From DASZUK01 sp963844575 (GTDB lineage Bacteria > Actinomycetota > Acidimicrobiia > Acidimicrobiales > RAAP-2): a stretch of DNA of 64,000 bases. The DNA lies in assembly GCA_963844575.1 (NCBI GenBank), contig CAWJOU010000005.1, positions 1,116,001-1,180,000 of the forward strand, written 5' to 3'. The position numbers and the translations under genes were made by a program. Each line of letters starts with the position of its first letter. The stretch's first letter is position 1. The notes beneath the pieces were generated by a model that made no database searches, was not told where the DNA came from, and saw only the letters and a program-made list of their open reading frames with translations. This document shows, one piece after another, positions 25,157-33,767 of this stretch.

Positions 25157-25599
25157 CGTCTTGGCCTCCTAGATATCGGCCGGTGCTTCGGATGCGCGGC
25201 AGTCCACGTGTGGATGAGTTGTCCTTCGATCGTCGCAATGGCGGTGGGGTACCACGCGTTCCCGAGAGCAGTCTTGTCACCGATGAACATCACGACGGCG
25301 ACCTCCCCTCCCGAATCGCCATCGACAAACCAGACGTAAGGAATTCGCAACACGGGCGGAGCATCTGCGTACGGGGTGTACTCCGTCGGTGGCGTTCGGC
25401 GAAGCGTAAACATCCGAATTCTGGCAGTGACCACCGGATGGCTCGCATCCTCAGCGTCCTCTCCTTCAATCTCGTGGCCGTACGTCGCCAAGGCGTCAAT
25501 CAGCTGGCTGATCTCACCGGCGACCTCCAGCATCTCCGGATCACCACACAGTTCCTCGAACTGCCCAGCGAACTCGGGGTGGAAGTGAACCTCAGCCAC
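25153..25599 (-). CDS. RelE/HigB-like toxin
   Basis: The 148-residue protein precedes and overlaps the XRE gene. It has the fold pattern of phage-derived HigB/Gp49-like RelE toxins: a helical N-terminus, then IRMFTLRRTP, PPVLRIPYVWFVDG and AVVMFIGDKTALGNAWYPTAI. Such toxins cleave ribosome-bound mRNA. GTG 25599 lies six bases after a near-perfect -10 box, so the message may be leaderless. Confidence 0.72.
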   Translation of the reverse strand: MAEVHFHPEFAGQFEELCGDPEMLEVAGEISQLIDALATYGHEIEGEDAEDASHPVVTARIRMFTLRRTPPTEYTPYADAPPVLRIPYVWFVDGDSGGEVAVVMFIGDKTALGNAWYPTAIATIEGQLIHTWTAAHPKHRPISRRPRR

Positions 25600-25605
25600 G
25601 CGTAC

Positions 25606-25634
25606 AGTATAGCTCTGACCACATATGCGTCACA
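25606..25634 (-). promoter_or_regulatory. Promoter of the toxin-antitoxin operon
   Basis: On the minus strand TGTGAC (25634-25629) and TATACT (25611-25606) are 17 bases apart. The GTG start lies six bases beyond the -10 box, which implies a leaderless transcript. Imperfect ACATATG/ACATGTT sequences around 25620-25642 could be the antitoxin binding site. Confidence 0.55.
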
Positions 25635-25733
25635 CCACATGTTATGACGCGGCACCAACGTGGAGCGGCAGGGAGGTCGCGCCTCACGCCAGCGGACCCG
25701 GACGAAACGTTTGGCGCCGTAGGCAGCAGGGGT

Positions 25734-25787
25734 CGTACACCCCAGTTGCACGCCCTACTGCCCACCCCGTCCGAGATTCCTGTCCGA
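25734..25787 (+). repeat. Dispersed direct repeat, copy B
   Basis: This is the partner of 23623-23677. A shorter, more degenerate relative sharing GGCGCCG, GCACCCCA and CACACCC elements lies at about 26585-26630. The 258-bp gap holding copy B (25600-25857) otherwise contains only the TA promoter. Confidence 0.7.
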
Positions 25788-25857
25788 CCCAGCCCGCCCA
25801 GATCCTCACGTCAAGGGAGGCGAGTTCTTGCTCCACGACGTCCCGGCCGTGCTGCCC

Positions 25858-26517
25858 TCAGCTACGACAGGTGTTCTGTGTCGCTGTCACACCGACAGAG
25901 ACGTTGGTGTGGGTGAACAGCAAGACCGAGGTCGGCGCTCCACCTGTCGTACAGACATTCACGTACTGCGGTGTAGACAGCTCGATCGGTGAGTTGGGGT
26001 GCGGCACCGGCACCGACTGGGCGCACGAAACGAACGCCTGACCTGTGCGTGGCGTCGTTGTCTTGGTCACCCATGTCCCGGTGCCCACGGCTGAATCCGG
26101 ACCCCATTTGGTCCAGGTGATGTTGGTCATGTAGCTGCTGCACTCGCTGGTGCACCAGTAAAGGGAGGGGGGTCGGGTCCCCGGCGCTCGACCGCAATCG
26201 GCCACTTGAGGAATCTCTGGCGGCACCGTGGTCGCGGTGGGTGCCGGAGCGGCGGTGGTCGCGGTGGGAGGCACCGTCGTGGTGGTGGCCGACGTGCTGG
26301 TGCTGGCGACCGCTGCCGCTGCGGAGTGCTTCGTCTGGTGGGCGGTCGGCTTGGCGGCCAACTTCGCCGGTGCCGACGATCTGCCAGCGAAGTACGCGCC
26401 GACGGCGACGCCAGTGAGGGCGACCACCGCCAGGGCCACGTAGCCGGTCCGCCGCAGGGTGCGACGCGTCACCGTGAAGACCGCTTCGTCGTCTCGTGCC
26501 GGACCCTCCGCGTCCAC
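25858..26517 (-). CDS. Membrane-anchored protein with Thr/Pro/Ala-rich stalk and Cys-containing outer domain
   Basis: The 219-residue protein has one membrane segment (YVALAVVALTGVAVGAYFAG) after a 28-residue cytosolic tail, so it is a type II anchor. A low-complexity stalk of Thr, Ala and Pro (about 60-105) follows. The outer domain has five or six cysteines (DCG, WCTSEC, SCAQ, VCTTG, NTC) that could form disulfides. No catalytic family is recognised. The start is GTG 26517. Confidence 0.65.
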   Translation of the reverse strand: MDAEGPARDDEAVFTVTRRTLRRTGYVALAVVALTGVAVGAYFAGRSSAPAKLAAKPTAHQTKHSAAAAVASTSTSATTTTVPPTATTAAPAPTATTVPPEIPQVADCGRAPGTRPPSLYWCTSECSSYMTNITWTKWGPDSAVGTGTWVTKTTTPRTGQAFVSCAQSVPVPHPNSPIELSTPQYVNVCTTGGAPTSVLLFTHTNVSVGVTATQNTCRS

Positions 26518-26784
26518 GCTCGTAGGTTAGGGCGCTGGCTGACCACCCTGGCCCCAGTGGGCACGGATGCGGGCGAAAAACCCTGGCGCCGAAGGCCTGC
26601 ACCCCATGTGCACACCCATCCCAGAGTTCCCCCTATTCAGGAGGGCGCTACCCCCATGCACTGCACGGGCATCGCAGAGCCGATCGACATACATCAGACG
26701 AATCCTGGGATTCCGAACTCTATCTTCCCAGTTCAACTATATTAAACCGACGTATATTTTCTTTCATACTAGATGCAATCAGGG

Positions 26785-26857
26785 TGGAGGTGATGGGATT
26801 CGAACCCACGGCCTCAGCATTGCGAACGCTGCGCTCTGCCAACTGAGCTACACCCCC
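26785..26857 (-). tRNA. tRNA-Ala (anticodon CGC)
   Basis: The minus strand folds as a 73-nt tRNA. The acceptor stem pairs GGGGGTG with CACCTCC, the D arm has AGCTCAGTTGGCAGAGC, the anticodon loop is TTCGCAA with anticodon CGC, and the T arm has GGTTCGAATCC. The discriminator base is A and CCA is not encoded. It reads GCG codons, which are frequent here. Confidence 0.96.
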
Positions 26858-26944
26858 GAAGGTCCGCCCAGGTTAGTCGACCCGGTGGGCGCGCGAGAAG
26901 GCCAGGCAGGATCGGCGCCGCACTGTCGGATGGGCGGCCGTCGG

Positions 26945-28562
26945 CTTAGCCTCGATCCACCGATCGACGAGGGCTGATCACCACTTTTGGTCCATCAAAA
27001 AGGCCTCCCCGGCTGGGAGAATGACGATTGCTGAGGTCGTCATAACCCAACAACAGGGAGGCACTTTCTGTGTCGTCAGTATCGCGCCGTCTCGACCGGA
27101 TCCGGGTGACCTTCGACGAGCCGACGCTGGTCGCCAACGCCGGTCTCGTGCTCATCGCCACGCTGGTCGCCCGGCTCGGGATCGAGCAGCTGGTGGACGC
27201 CAGGGTGCGCCTTGGCGGACGGGTCGGCGGTGCGCTCCCTGGCCGCAAGGTCCTCACGCTCGTCCACGCCATCTGCGCCGGGGCGAGCCACATCGACCAT
27301 GCCAACGTGCTGCGGGCCGGTAGGACGTCAGCGGTGCTCGGCCACCGGGTCATGGCGCCGTCCACGTTGGGCACGTTCCTGCGCTCCTTCACCTTCGGCC
27401 ACGTCCGCCAGCTGGAAGCCGTGATCGCCGAGGTGCTGCGGCGGGCGTGGGCGATGGGAGCGGGCCCTGGCTCGGGTCGCCTGGTCGTCGATGTCGACTC
27501 GACGATCTGCGAGGTGGCGGGCCAGAAGAAGCACGGCGCGTCCTTCGGCTACACGAAGGTCCGGGGCTATCACCCGTTGCTGGCCACGCGCGCGCGACAC
27601 TGGCGAGGTGCTCCACGCTCGCCTGCGCAAGGGCTCGGCCAACACCGGACGCGGGATGCGGCGCTTCGTCGAGGAGCTCGTGCCGCGGCTCCGTCGCGCC
27701 GGAGCCACCGGCGAGCTGGTGCTGCGCGGTGACTCGGGCTTCTGGTCGAACGAGACGATCAAGGTGCTCGGCCGCCTCGATGTGCGTTTCACCATGGCCG
27801 TGCGCACCGGCAACGAAGCGGTCGCCAAGGCGATCACCGCCATCGAAGCGACAGCCTGGACGCCGATCGAGTACACCGACGAGGGTGTCGCCGAGGTGGC
27901 GGAGACGACCTACAAGGGGCGCCGACTTGTCGTCCGCCGGACGCGCCTTGTTGGCCCGGACCAGAAGCTGTGGCCCGACTGGCGGCACTTCGCGTTCTTG
28001 ACCGACCTCAGTGGGACCGCCGTTGCCCTCGATGCCTTCCACCGCGACCACGCCCGGGTCGAGCTGGCCATCCGTGACCTGAAGGAGGGGGCGGGCATGG
28101 AGCACGTCCCCTCCGGCCAGTTCTTCGCCAACGCGGCCTGGCTCGGCTGCGCAGTGCTCGCCCACGACCTCGTCCGTTGGAGCGCGCTCGTGGGAGGCGT
28201 CGTGCGCGAAGGGACGGGCGTCGTCGCCCGCACCGTGCGAACCCAGCTCCTCGCCGTGCCCGGCCGGCTCGTCAACCGCTCGGGTGCTCCAACCTTGCGC
28301 ATGCCCGAGCAGTGGCCGTGGGCCGACACGTTCGAACGGGCGCTCGGCCGGCTCCGAGCCATCCCCGCCGCCTCGGGCTGAACGATCATCCGCGGTTCGG
28401 CGCAGCCGCAGACGCCCACCGATGCGCTGACAATCGACAACGACACGATCCCTTGGTTTGTCACGCCCCGGTATCGGTTCGGCACCCAATCACGCCGGCA
28501 TCCAATCTCGCCGTTGACGCCGAGGACACCGGCGTGGGGTCGATCGGTGGATCGAGGCTTAG
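26945..28562 (+). mobile_element. IS1380-family insertion sequence with intact ends and 5-bp target duplication
   Basis: Perfect 19-bp terminal inverted repeats lie at 26950-26968 and 28539-28557 (CCTCGATCCACCGATCGAC at the left end). They are flanked by the direct repeat CTTAG at 26945-26949 and 28558-28562, giving an element of 1,608 bp. One transposase gene fills the interior. Exact ends and duplication suggest a recent insertion next to tRNA-Ala and downstream of the secreted-repeat gene. Confidence 0.93.
27070..28381 (+). pseudogene. IS1380-family transposase, one +1 frame break
   Basis: Two overlapping frames together make one DDE transposase of about 436 residues. The first part has LVVDVDSTICEVAGQKKHGASFGYTKVRGYHPLLA with the first catalytic Asp. 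The second has LVLRGDSGFW with the second Asp and HARVELAIRDLKEG with the Glu. The break lies in a CG-dinucleotide run at about 27588-27596, where one extra base shifts the frame. The start is an in-frame GTG near 27070 after GGGAGG. Confidence 0.88.
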
Positions 28563-28604
28563 GCGCGGCAGTGGCGCCCGCCGCCCTGAGTCCCGTCGGT
28601 CGCC

Positions 28605-29810
28605 TCAGCCCGACCCGAAGTTTGTCGCGTGGAACGCGTAGACGGTGCCGTCCGAGCCCAGCATCCAGTACCCGCCGGTGGCCATGTCCGTCGCCATGCC
28701 GACGATCGGGGCCCCGATTGGCGATCCACCCTCCGATCCGTAGAACCCGGCGTCGCCGAACGCGAAGAGCCCGCCGTCGGAGGCGACGAACCAGTAGCCC
28801 GAGTCGTCGGTGGTCGGCGTCATTCCGTTGATCGGACGGTTGAGCGGGCTGCCGCCCATCGAGCCGTCGAACGGCGCGGTGAAGGCAAAGATCCCCCCGT
28901 CGGTGGCGACCTCCCAGTACCCGCCGGTCGCGTCGTCGGGCGCGATACCGACGACCGGCGCGTCGAGGGCGTGGCCTCCCATGGAGCCGTGGAATCCCGC
29001 ATCGCCGAACGCGAAGATTCCGCCGTCCGAGGCGACCAGCCAATAGCCGCCCCCGTCCCGGCTCGGCGCGATGTCCACGACCGGCGCGTCCAGGGGCTGC
29101 CCGCCCATCGAGCCGTAGAACCCGGCGTCACCGAACGCGAACGTGCCCCCGTCGGCGGCGACCAGCCAGTAGCCCTGGCCGTCCGCGGTGGCCACGATGT
29201 GATTGATTGGCGCGTTCAGGGGCCGTCCGAACATTGTGCCCAGTACCGCGGCGTTGCCGTGAGCCGAGACCCGTCCGTGTGTCGTCACCAACCAGTAACC
29301 GTTGCCTGTCGGCGTCGGCGCCATTCCGGTGAAGGTTGTGACCCGTGCTGGTGCCCCGCCGCTGCTGCCGCCACCGGTCGTCGGCGTGATGGTAGGAGGG
29401 GCGGTGGTCGTCGGCAGTGGACTGGTCGAGCCGCTCGACGTCGGCTCCCAGCGCAGCCCGTTGTTTGTCTCGCAGACGATCGTCTCGCCGTTGCCCGCGA
29501 CGCCCGTGGCACCGGCTGTGGCCTGCCGACAGAATTCGCCAGGCTGGTAGCAAGTGCCCTGATTGCTCAGCGGCGTGCAGGTCGCATCGGCGATCGCATT
29601 ACCTCTCGCGGCCGGCGTCGTCGTTGTGTTGTTCGACAAGTTCGTGGAGGAGATGGCCGGCATGTGCAGCGCGTCCACGACGTCCTGCGTCGGTCCGAGG
29701 TCGGTCCGGTGTGGCAGCGTCGCCGCTATCACGGCCGCCGAACCGACCCCCAGGAGCGCCGCCGCCAGCAAAGCGGCCCGATTTCTTGGCTTCCCGCTCC
29801 GGTATGTCAT
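28605..29810 (-). CDS. Secreted protein with C-terminal GYW(x)VASDGG repeats
   Basis: The 401-residue protein starts at ATG 29810, behind GGGGGG. It has a signal-like segment (AALLAAALLGVGSAAVIAA), a Cys-containing domain (CTPLSNQGTCYQPGEFC), a Thr/Pro-rich linker, and then six or seven repeats of about 42 residues built on GYWLVASDGGIFAFGDAGFYGS. The same unit ends the B12-riboswitch-controlled protein at 58.5-60.4 kb. The repeats may form beta-propeller blades; function unknown. Confidence 0.8.
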   Translation of the reverse strand: MTYRSGKPRNRAALLAAALLGVGSAAVIAATLPHRTDLGPTQDVVDALHMPAISSTNLSNNTTTTPAARGNAIADATCTPLSNQGTCYQPGEFCRQATAGATGVAGNGETIVCETNNGLRWEPTSSGSTSPLPTTTAPPTITPTTGGGSSGGAPARVTTFTGMAPTPTGNGYWLVTTHGRVSAHGNAAVLGTMFGRPLNAPINHIVATADGQGYWLVAADGGTFAFGDAGFYGSMGGQPLDAPVVDIAPSRDGGGYWLVASDGGIFAFGDAGFHGSMGGHALDAPVVGIAPDDATGGYWEVATDGGIFAFTAPFDGSMGGSPLNRPINGMTPTTDDSGYWFVASDGGLFAFGDAGFYGSEGGSPIGAPIVGMATDMATGGYWMLGSDGTVYAFHATNFGSG

Positions 29811-29997
29811 GGTTCCCCCCATAGAAGTTGCGCTGAGCAAGCAAGAGTCTTAGAAGACTAGTCACCTTCGATGGGTCGGCTGCAAAAAGTAACGACCGGG
29901 CGTTGCCCGTGGCGCCGCGTCTACGTGTCCCGGACGCCGGTCGAAGCGGGAAAGCGGCCAGAGCCTGGGTTCGCCGAGCCGCTGGGGCCGTCGGCGT

Positions 29998-30408
29998 TCA
30001 GCGAGAACGGGCAGGCGAGGCGTTCAGCGTGATCGCGGCGCGGACGAGCGCCTTGAACGCGGCTTCGTTGATCTTCTCGCCCTCGGGGAAGTCGATGGCC
30101 CGCCGGACGTTGCCGTCGAGGCTCGAGTTGAAGAGGTTGGCCGGATCTTTCAGCGAGGCGCCCTTGGCGAAGGTCACCTTCACGACGCTCTTGTAGGACT
30201 CGCCCGTGCAGATCATGCCGTCGTGGTACCAGACGGGCGTCCCCCGCCACTTCCACTCCTCGACGACCTCGGGATCGGCTTGCTTGATCAGCGCGCGGAG
30301 CTTCGAGAGCGTCTCGCCTCGCCAGTCGCCGAGCTCCTTGATCCTCGCGTCGATCAACTGCGACGGAGACTCGGCCCCTTGCTGTCCGTTCTTCGCCATC
30401 GCGTCCAC
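29998..30408 (-). CDS. DUF1801 (YdhG-like) family protein
   Basis: The 136-residue protein has the family pattern IDARIKELGDWRGETLSKLRALIKQADPEVVEEWKW, WRGTPVWYHDGMICTGESYK and VKVTFAKGASL. Members are small cytosolic alpha/beta proteins without a proven reaction. ATG 30408 and ATG 30399 are both possible. A short hairpin at 29897-29909 followed at a distance by a T-run on this strand might be its terminator. Confidence 0.8.
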   Translation of the reverse strand: MDAMAKNGQQGAESPSQLIDARIKELGDWRGETLSKLRALIKQADPEVVEEWKWRGTPVWYHDGMICTGESYKSVVKVTFAKGASLKDPANLFNSSLDGNVRRAIDFPEGEKINEAAFKALVRAAITLNASPARSR

Positions 30409-30606
30409 GCTCGTCTTTCTGTCGCTGTCCTCTCGCCGCCATCCTCGTTACAGATGGCGCCGGCCGGCGAGCTCCGGCTCGGGCTCGTCGAGGAAAGCCT
30501 ACGGACGGCGTGCGGGCAGCGCCACAGAAGGCGGCCGAGCAGTGGGCGACGGCCGTCGCCCACTCGGTCGTGGTCGCCGCCGTCGAGGGCCCACATCCCG
30601 TTCAGG

Positions 30607-31368
30607 TCAACGGCTGCCGAGGCGCGCCGCCACGAGCTGTTCCACCTGCGTCCGCAGGCCGTTGACATCGGTCCCGGTCAAACCGGCGGTTGGCAGCGGC
30701 TCGAGAAGCTCGACGATGACGGCCCCCGGTCGAAGCCTGAGGTATGCGCCCGGCGGGAGCAGGTCGGCGGTGCCATGGATGGCCACGGGGACGACGGACG
30801 CCCCCGCGTCGATCGAGAGCACGAAGGCGCCCTTCTTGAACGGCAACCGTTCACCGACCGGCGCGATGCCGCCCTCGGCGAAGACGGCCAGGCGGAGCGG
30901 CTCGCTGTGGTCGGTCGGATCGGCCAACGCGGCGAGCTGGCGATACGCATGCGTGGTGTCGTGGCGGTCGATGGGCTCGGTACCGAAGGCCCGCATGGCG
31001 GACGCGAGGAGCGGGACCCTGAACAGGCCGGCTGCCGCGAGGAACCGGACGTGGCCGTCGGCGAGCAGGACGGCCGGGATGTCGAGCGGGCTCGAGTGGT
31101 TGGCGACGAACACGTACGACGATCCGTCGTCGAGCCGATCGGTGCCGATCGCCGAGAACGTGACCCCGCACAGTCGCCCGACCCGGCGGGCGCACCGGAC
31201 GGCCACCCGCCGACCCAGGCCGGCGGAGAGCTGTTCGAGCACGGCCACCACCGGGAGAACGCCGACGAGAGCGAGGGCGACGATCAATCGGTTCAACTGG
31301 GCCCGAGCCCACGACGTCGACCGCCGGATCCCGGCTGGCCCCGTCGCCCCCGCCGGCACTGCCGTCAC
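30607..31368 (-). CDS. 1-acyl-sn-glycerol-3-phosphate acyltransferase (PlsC-like)
   Basis: The 253-residue membrane-associated acyltransferase has an N-terminal hydrophobic helix, the catalytic NHSSPLD (HX4D) and the substrate motif FAEGGIAPVG where EGTRS is more usual. VPVAIHGTADLLPPG marks motif IV. It would add the second acyl chain in phosphatidic-acid synthesis. Its GTG start overlaps the anti-sigma stop (GTGA), so it belongs to the sigK-rskA unit. Confidence 0.85.
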   Translation of the reverse strand: MTAVPAGATGPAGIRRSTSWARAQLNRLIVALALVGVLPVVAVLEQLSAGLGRRVAVRCARRVGRLCGVTFSAIGTDRLDDGSSYVFVANHSSPLDIPAVLLADGHVRFLAAAGLFRVPLLASAMRAFGTEPIDRHDTTHAYRQLAALADPTDHSEPLRLAVFAEGGIAPVGERLPFKKGAFVLSIDAGASVVPVAIHGTADLLPPGAYLRLRPGAVIVELLEPLPTAGLTGTDVNGLRTQVEQLVAARLGSR

Positions 31369-32177
31369 GCGTCGAGCGAACCCGACGCCACCGGTCCGCG
31401 GTCGGGCCGAGCGACGCCACCGGCCGGTTCGACCGTCACCGCCAGTTGGGTCGGCGTCCCGGACGCCATCGTGAAGACGGTGTTCGCGGGGTGGCTGCCC
31501 ATGAGGCCGAGCGACACCGGTCGAGTGCCGAACATGGCCCACAGCTGGTACGTCTGATCGGCCCGCAGGGTCGGCATCGTCGACGACACGAAGTAACCAC
31601 GGCCGTCGGGCACGACCACCACCTCGGCCACCGGCTGTCCCGACGGCGACCGCAGCGACACCAGCCGGTGGCCCGGCGTCGTCAGCGCGGCCTGGACCGC
31701 CGCGTTCCCGCTCTGGTCGGACAGCGCCTGTTGGGCGCCGCCCAGTTGGTGGTTCGCCTGCACCAGGTTCACCGTCAAGAACGCGAGCAGTGCGGCCACC
31801 GCGGCGACGCCGACGAGCACGGCCGCCGACCGTCGACGAGCGAACCGTGCCGATCGCTCGGTGCCGTGGCGGGACGGTGGGTGGTCCGAACGCGGGCGAT
31901 CGAACGGCGTGGGCGGAGGCGGGTGGCCGGCGTCGTCCCGCGACCACTCGTCCATCCGCTCGGCAATCCGGTCCCACAGATCGGGGGGCAGGGCGACGAC
32001 GGTATTGCCGAGGGCGGCCGCCATCTCCCGGTGGGCGTCGAGCTCCGCTCGACACCGGGGACAGGTGGTGACATGGGTCTCGACCATCGTGGCCTCGTCG
32101 GGCTCGAGGGCGTCCAAGGCATGGACGCCGAGGAGACTTTCGACGTCCTCGTGGTGGGCGGCGCTGGTGTCGGTCAT
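31365..32177 (-). CDS. RskA-like anti-sigma factor with zinc-binding anti-sigma domain
   Basis: The 270-residue protein has an N-terminal anti-sigma domain with HVTTCPRC (H-x3-C-x2-C), a basic proline-rich linker, one membrane helix (AAVLVGVAAVAALLAFLTVNLV) and an RskA-type outer domain (LPTLRADQTYQLWAMFG-like core, GLMGSHPANTVFTMA). It should bind and hold the cognate ECF sigma factor encoded just upstream, with which it overlaps by 4 bp. Confidence 0.9.
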   Translation of the reverse strand: MTDTSAAHHEDVESLLGVHALDALEPDEATMVETHVTTCPRCRAELDAHREMAAALGNTVVALPPDLWDRIAERMDEWSRDDAGHPPPPTPFDRPRSDHPPSRHGTERSARFARRRSAAVLVGVAAVAALLAFLTVNLVQANHQLGGAQQALSDQSGNAAVQAALTTPGHRLVSLRSPSGQPVAEVVVVPDGRGYFVSSTMPTLRADQTYQLWAMFGTRPVSLGLMGSHPANTVFTMASGTPTQLAVTVEPAGGVARPDRGPVASGSLDA

Positions 32178-32743
32178 CGCTCCGTCTTCTCGTGGTCGGC
32201 GAGCGAGCGACGCATCCGTCGCAACCCGCTGCGGATACGGCTCTTGACGGTGCCTTCGGGCTGGTCGAGCAGGACCGCGACCTCGCGGTAGGTGTGGCCT
32301 TCGAAGTAGGCCAGCTCGATGGCTCGTCGCTCGTCGTCGGTCAGTGACGCCATCGCCTGCTCGACCTGGTCGGCCAGCGTCAGGTCCCGGACCTCGAGGT
32401 CGACGTCGTAGCCGGCGGCGGCCGTCGATCGGGCGTCCCGCTCCTCGCGCCCCCGTCGGGCCGACCGGGAGCGGATGAGATCCACCGCCCGGCTGTGAGC
32501 CAGCGTCAGCAGGTACGTCCGCAGCGAACCCCGAGACGGATCGAACTGATCGGGACGGTCCCAGAGCCGTACGAAGACGTCCTGGGTCACGTCCTCCGCC
32601 TCGGTTGCATCGCCCATGACCCGCCCGGCCAGGCCCATGACCGCGCCGCCATGGCGTCGGTAGGCCTCGGCCAGTGCCTCGGGCCGGAACCGCCCGACGG
32701 CCACGACCAGTTGGGCATCGCTGAACTCGTGCATCTCAGTCAT
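32174..32743 (-). CDS. ECF sigma factor, SigK-like
   Basis: The 189-residue protein has sigma region 2 (AEDVTQDVFVRLWDRPDQFDP, RTYLLTLAHSRAVDLIRSRSARR) and region 4 (LTDDERRAIELAYFEGHTYREVAVLLDQPEGTVKSRIRSGLRRMR). The four-helix layout and the RskA-type partner identify it as SigK-like. ATG 32743 lies about eight bases after a candidate -10 element, so the transcript may be leaderless; ATG 32734 is an alternative. Confidence 0.93.
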   Translation of the reverse strand: MTEMHEFSDAQLVVAVGRFRPEALAEAYRRHGGAVMGLAGRVMGDATEAEDVTQDVFVRLWDRPDQFDPSRGSLRTYLLTLAHSRAVDLIRSRSARRGREERDARSTAAAGYDVDLEVRDLTLADQVEQAMASLTDDERRAIELAYFEGHTYREVAVLLDQPEGTVKSRIRSGLRRMRRSLADHEKTER

Positions 32744-32751
32744 GCGCGCGG

Positions 32752-32780
32752 TCTACGTCGCCGACCGGGGTGGTGGATGA
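32752..32780 (-). promoter_or_regulatory. ECF-type promoter of the sigma/anti-sigma operon
   Basis: On the minus strand TCATCC (32780-32775) and CGTAGA (32757-32752) are 17 bases apart. This resembles the CCATCC / CCGAAT consensus described for mycobacterial SigK. Together with the matching element on the plus strand it suggests autoregulation. Confidence 0.55.
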
Positions 32781-32838
32781 CGTTTTGATCGTCGCCGCGG
32801 TGATCGGGCCGGGTTTCGTCATCCGACCGAAAGTTCTG

Positions 32839-32866
32839 TCATCCGGCCGGCCGTCCGTGGCGAAGA
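32839..32866 (+). promoter_or_regulatory. ECF-type promoter of the ferritin-like/Tat cluster
   Basis: TCATCC (32839-32844) and CGAAGA (32861-32866) are 16 bases apart, ahead of the ferritin-like gene at 32898. A second GTCATCC lies at 32818-32824 without a matching -10. The similarity to the divergent sigma-factor promoter implies control by the same ECF sigma. Confidence 0.55.
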
Positions 32867-32897
32867 ACTCGTGAAGCACACCCACGAGGAGGCATCG

Positions 32898-33767
32898 ATG
32901 ACGGCACTTCCCCAAGGACTCGACGAGCTGCTCGAGGCGTCGCAAGACCTCCAGGTCGACGCGATCGCCGCGACCCGCGAACCACTGGCCGAGCTGGCCG
33001 AGTCGGGACGGACGCAAGGGACCGACGGTGAGCACGACGTCCTCGGGAACCGGCAGTTCTTCGCCGACCACCGGCGATCGGTGCAGTCGAGCTTGGCCGG
33101 TGCCGGCTTGCTCGGGGCCGCCGGCGGTGCCGCGCTGGTCGGGTTGCTCGCGTCGCCGGCGTCCGCCAGCTCCTCGCCCGACGTCCAGATGCTCCAAACC
33201 GCGGCATCGATCGAGAACCTGGCGGTGAGCACCTACAAGACGGCGTTGACCCTTCCGTACATCGGCGGGAGCGCCGCCAACCCGGTCGTCACCAAGTTCT
33301 GCCAGGTGACCGAGTCCCAGCACGCCCAGCACGCCCAGGCGTTCAACGCCGCGGTGAAGCAGATGGGTGGCCAGGCGCAGACCAATCCCGACCCGGCCTT
33401 CGTCCCCGTCGTGAAGAAGGCCGTCGCCTCGCTGTCGGGCGCGTCGGCCACACAGGGGGCGCTCGGCGTCGTCGCGCTCGCGCTCGAGCTGGAGAACATC
33501 GCCGCGGAGACGTACGTCAACGACACCGTGAAGGCGAAGAACGCCAAGAACAAGGCGTTGTTCGCCAGCATCATGGGCGTCGAGGCCCAGCACGCCTCCG
33601 TGCTGCTCGCCGTCCAGGCGCTCCTGAAGGGCGGTGCGCCGCAGTTGATCGCCCTGTCGCCGACAACCGTCGCCCAGTTGCCGGCGGCCGCCGGCAGCGT
33701 CGGCTTCCCGAACGCGTTCTACCCGACCAGCAAAGCCGCCCCCGCCAACCAAGGAGCCGTCAAGTGA
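32898..33767 (+). CDS. Ferritin-like domain protein with Tat-type signal
   Basis: The 289-residue protein starts at ATG 32898 behind GAGGAGG. A cytosolic stretch of about 55 residues precedes a twin-arginine segment (DHRRSVQSSLAGAGLLGAAGG) and the cleavage-like ASPASA. The mature part is a four-helix bundle with IENLAVSTYKTAL, ESQH, LELENIAAETY and EAQH, giving two ExxH di-iron-type motifs. It is the first of two related genes; the next overlaps by 4 bp. Confidence 0.82.
   Translation: MTALPQGLDELLEASQDLQVDAIAATREPLAELAESGRTQGTDGEHDVLGNRQFFADHRRSVQSSLAGAGLLGAAGGAALVGLLASPASASSSPDVQMLQTAASIENLAVSTYKTALTLPYIGGSAANPVVTKFCQVTESQHAQHAQAFNAAVKQMGGQAQTNPDPAFVPVVKKAVASLSGASATQGALGVVALALELENIAAETYVNDTVKAKNAKNKALFASIMGVEAQHASVLLAVQALLKGGAPQLIALSPTTVAQLPAAAGSVGFPNAFYPTSKAAPANQGAVK

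Noticed and set aside
26567..26977. Open frame containing the GIRTHGLSIAN motif
   Set aside because: This is the well-known spurious translation across a tRNA; the minus-strand tRNA-Ala folds fully here.
29884..29910. Rho-independent terminator (minus strand) downstream of the DUF1801 gene
   Set aside because: The five-base stem is short and the T-run lies eight bases away from it, so it was only mentioned with the gene and not called.
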